Below are positions 5,134 to 5,252 of a stretch of DNA of 5,252 bases, piece after piece; positions within the stretch are counted from its first letter, which is position 1; each line of letters starts with the position of its first letter. The stretch spans positions 1 to 5,252 of the forward strand of contig JAJUGM010000255.1 in assembly GCA_029268165.1 (NCBI GenBank), given 5' to 3'. The position numbers and the translations under genes are program-made. The stretch comes from Bacteroidota bacterium (GTDB lineage Bacteria; Bacteroidota; Bacteroidia; Bacteroidales; UBA10428). The notes below the pieces were generated by a model that was given only the letters and a program-made list of their open reading frames with translations, was not told the DNA's origin and did no database searches.

Positions 5134-5150
5134 ATTAACAGGTTGTTAAT
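5134..5150. promoter_or_regulatory. 17-bp palindrome upstream of the outer-membrane protein gene, possible operator
   Basis: ATTAACA (5134-5140) and TGTTAAT (5144-5150) are perfect inverted copies separated by GGT. The site lies 37-53 nt before the minus-strand start at 5097, where a promoter is expected, and its size fits a dimeric helix-turn-helix regulator. No clear TAnnTTTG box was found beside it. Confidence 0.4.
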
Positions 5151-5178
5151 AACTTAAATATTTTAATAGTAAAGAAAA

Positions 5179-5217
5179 GGGAACTTAGGGTTAAAAACAA
5201 CTTAAAACTAAGTTCCC
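5179..5217. repeat. Perfect 10-bp inverted repeat abutting a start codon
   Basis: GGGAACTTAG (5179-5188) and CTAAGTTCCC (5208-5217) are exact inverted copies around a 19-nt AT-rich loop. On the minus strand the stem is followed by TTTTCTTT (5178 down to 5171), the form of an intrinsic terminator for a gene entering from the right. On the plus strand it is followed directly by the ATG at 5218, the form of a hairpin that could hide a translation start or mark the end of an insertion sequence. The sequence does not decide between these readings. Confidence 0.6.
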
Positions 5218-5252
5218 ATGAAAATACTAAATGAAGACAAGTTAATACAAAT
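5218..5252 (+). CDS. Possible 5' end of a gene cut by the window edge
   Basis: An ATG at 5218 opens a frame that stays open to the edge and reads MKILNEDKLIQ, 11 codons. The composition is like a real cytoplasmic N-terminus, and some Bacteroidota transposases begin in a similar way, but eleven residues cannot support a family call. Its start codon touches the 10-bp hairpin at 5179-5217. If the hairpin is instead a terminator for a minus-strand gene to the right, this frame is spurious. Confidence 0.35.
   Translation, partial: MKILNEDKLIQ

Noticed and set aside
1..5252. CRISPR array, toxin-antitoxin pair, defence island or retron
   Set aside because: No spaced direct repeats, no reverse transcriptase, nuclease or toxin-like motif was seen on either strand.

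Overview
The window looks like Bacteroidota DNA, most likely a Bacteroidales-type anaerobe. This is inferred from moderately AT-rich spacers, start codons with no Shine-Dalgarno sequence, candidate -7 boxes of the TAnnTTTG type, signal peptides ending in Gln-containing cleavage regions (SSAQ, GFSQ, NGQ), and protein sequences typical of that phylum. There are six confident or good protein genes, one 51-codon gene that is easily missed, and a probable gene start cut by the right edge.

Layout. Positions 1-441 hold no convincing gene; the stretch 160-270 is packed with inverted repeats (hairpins at 170-190, 211-242 and 249-265) and looks like an intergenic or dispersed element. Positions 442-1019 carry a DUF134/UPF0251 helix-turn-helix protein with a C-terminal four-cysteine knuckle, followed 5 nt later by a 51-residue Cys/His-rich protein. 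A palindromic spacer (1020-1125) then leads into a Dps-like/bacterioferritin-like ferritin (1126-1638) and a short nitroreductase-family flavoprotein (1686-2264). Next come two exported proteins, an RraA/HMG-aldolase-fold protein with a signal peptide (2303-3100) and a GH5 subfamily-7-like endo-beta-mannanase (3154-4491). Facing them on the minus strand, ending only 9 nt from the mannanase stop, is a 198-residue exported protein that is probably a small outer-membrane beta-barrel (4501-5097). The right margin (5098-5252) has a 17-bp operator-like palindrome, a perfect 10-bp hairpin, and an ATG touching that hairpin which opens a frame running off the window.

How the genes may work together. 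The first half reads as a metal/redox group: a metal-knuckle DNA-binding protein, a small Cys-rich protein, iron storage with oxidant detoxification, and a flavin oxidoreductase. The second half reads as an extracytoplasmic carbohydrate group: mannan cleavage plus an exported aldolase-fold protein of unknown substrate. Six genes run the same way with spacers of 5 to about 106 nt. Only the spacer at 1020-1125 has clear promoter/operator-like features, so transcription of 1126-4491 as one unit is possible but not shown. No defence system, CRISPR array, rRNA or tRNA was found.
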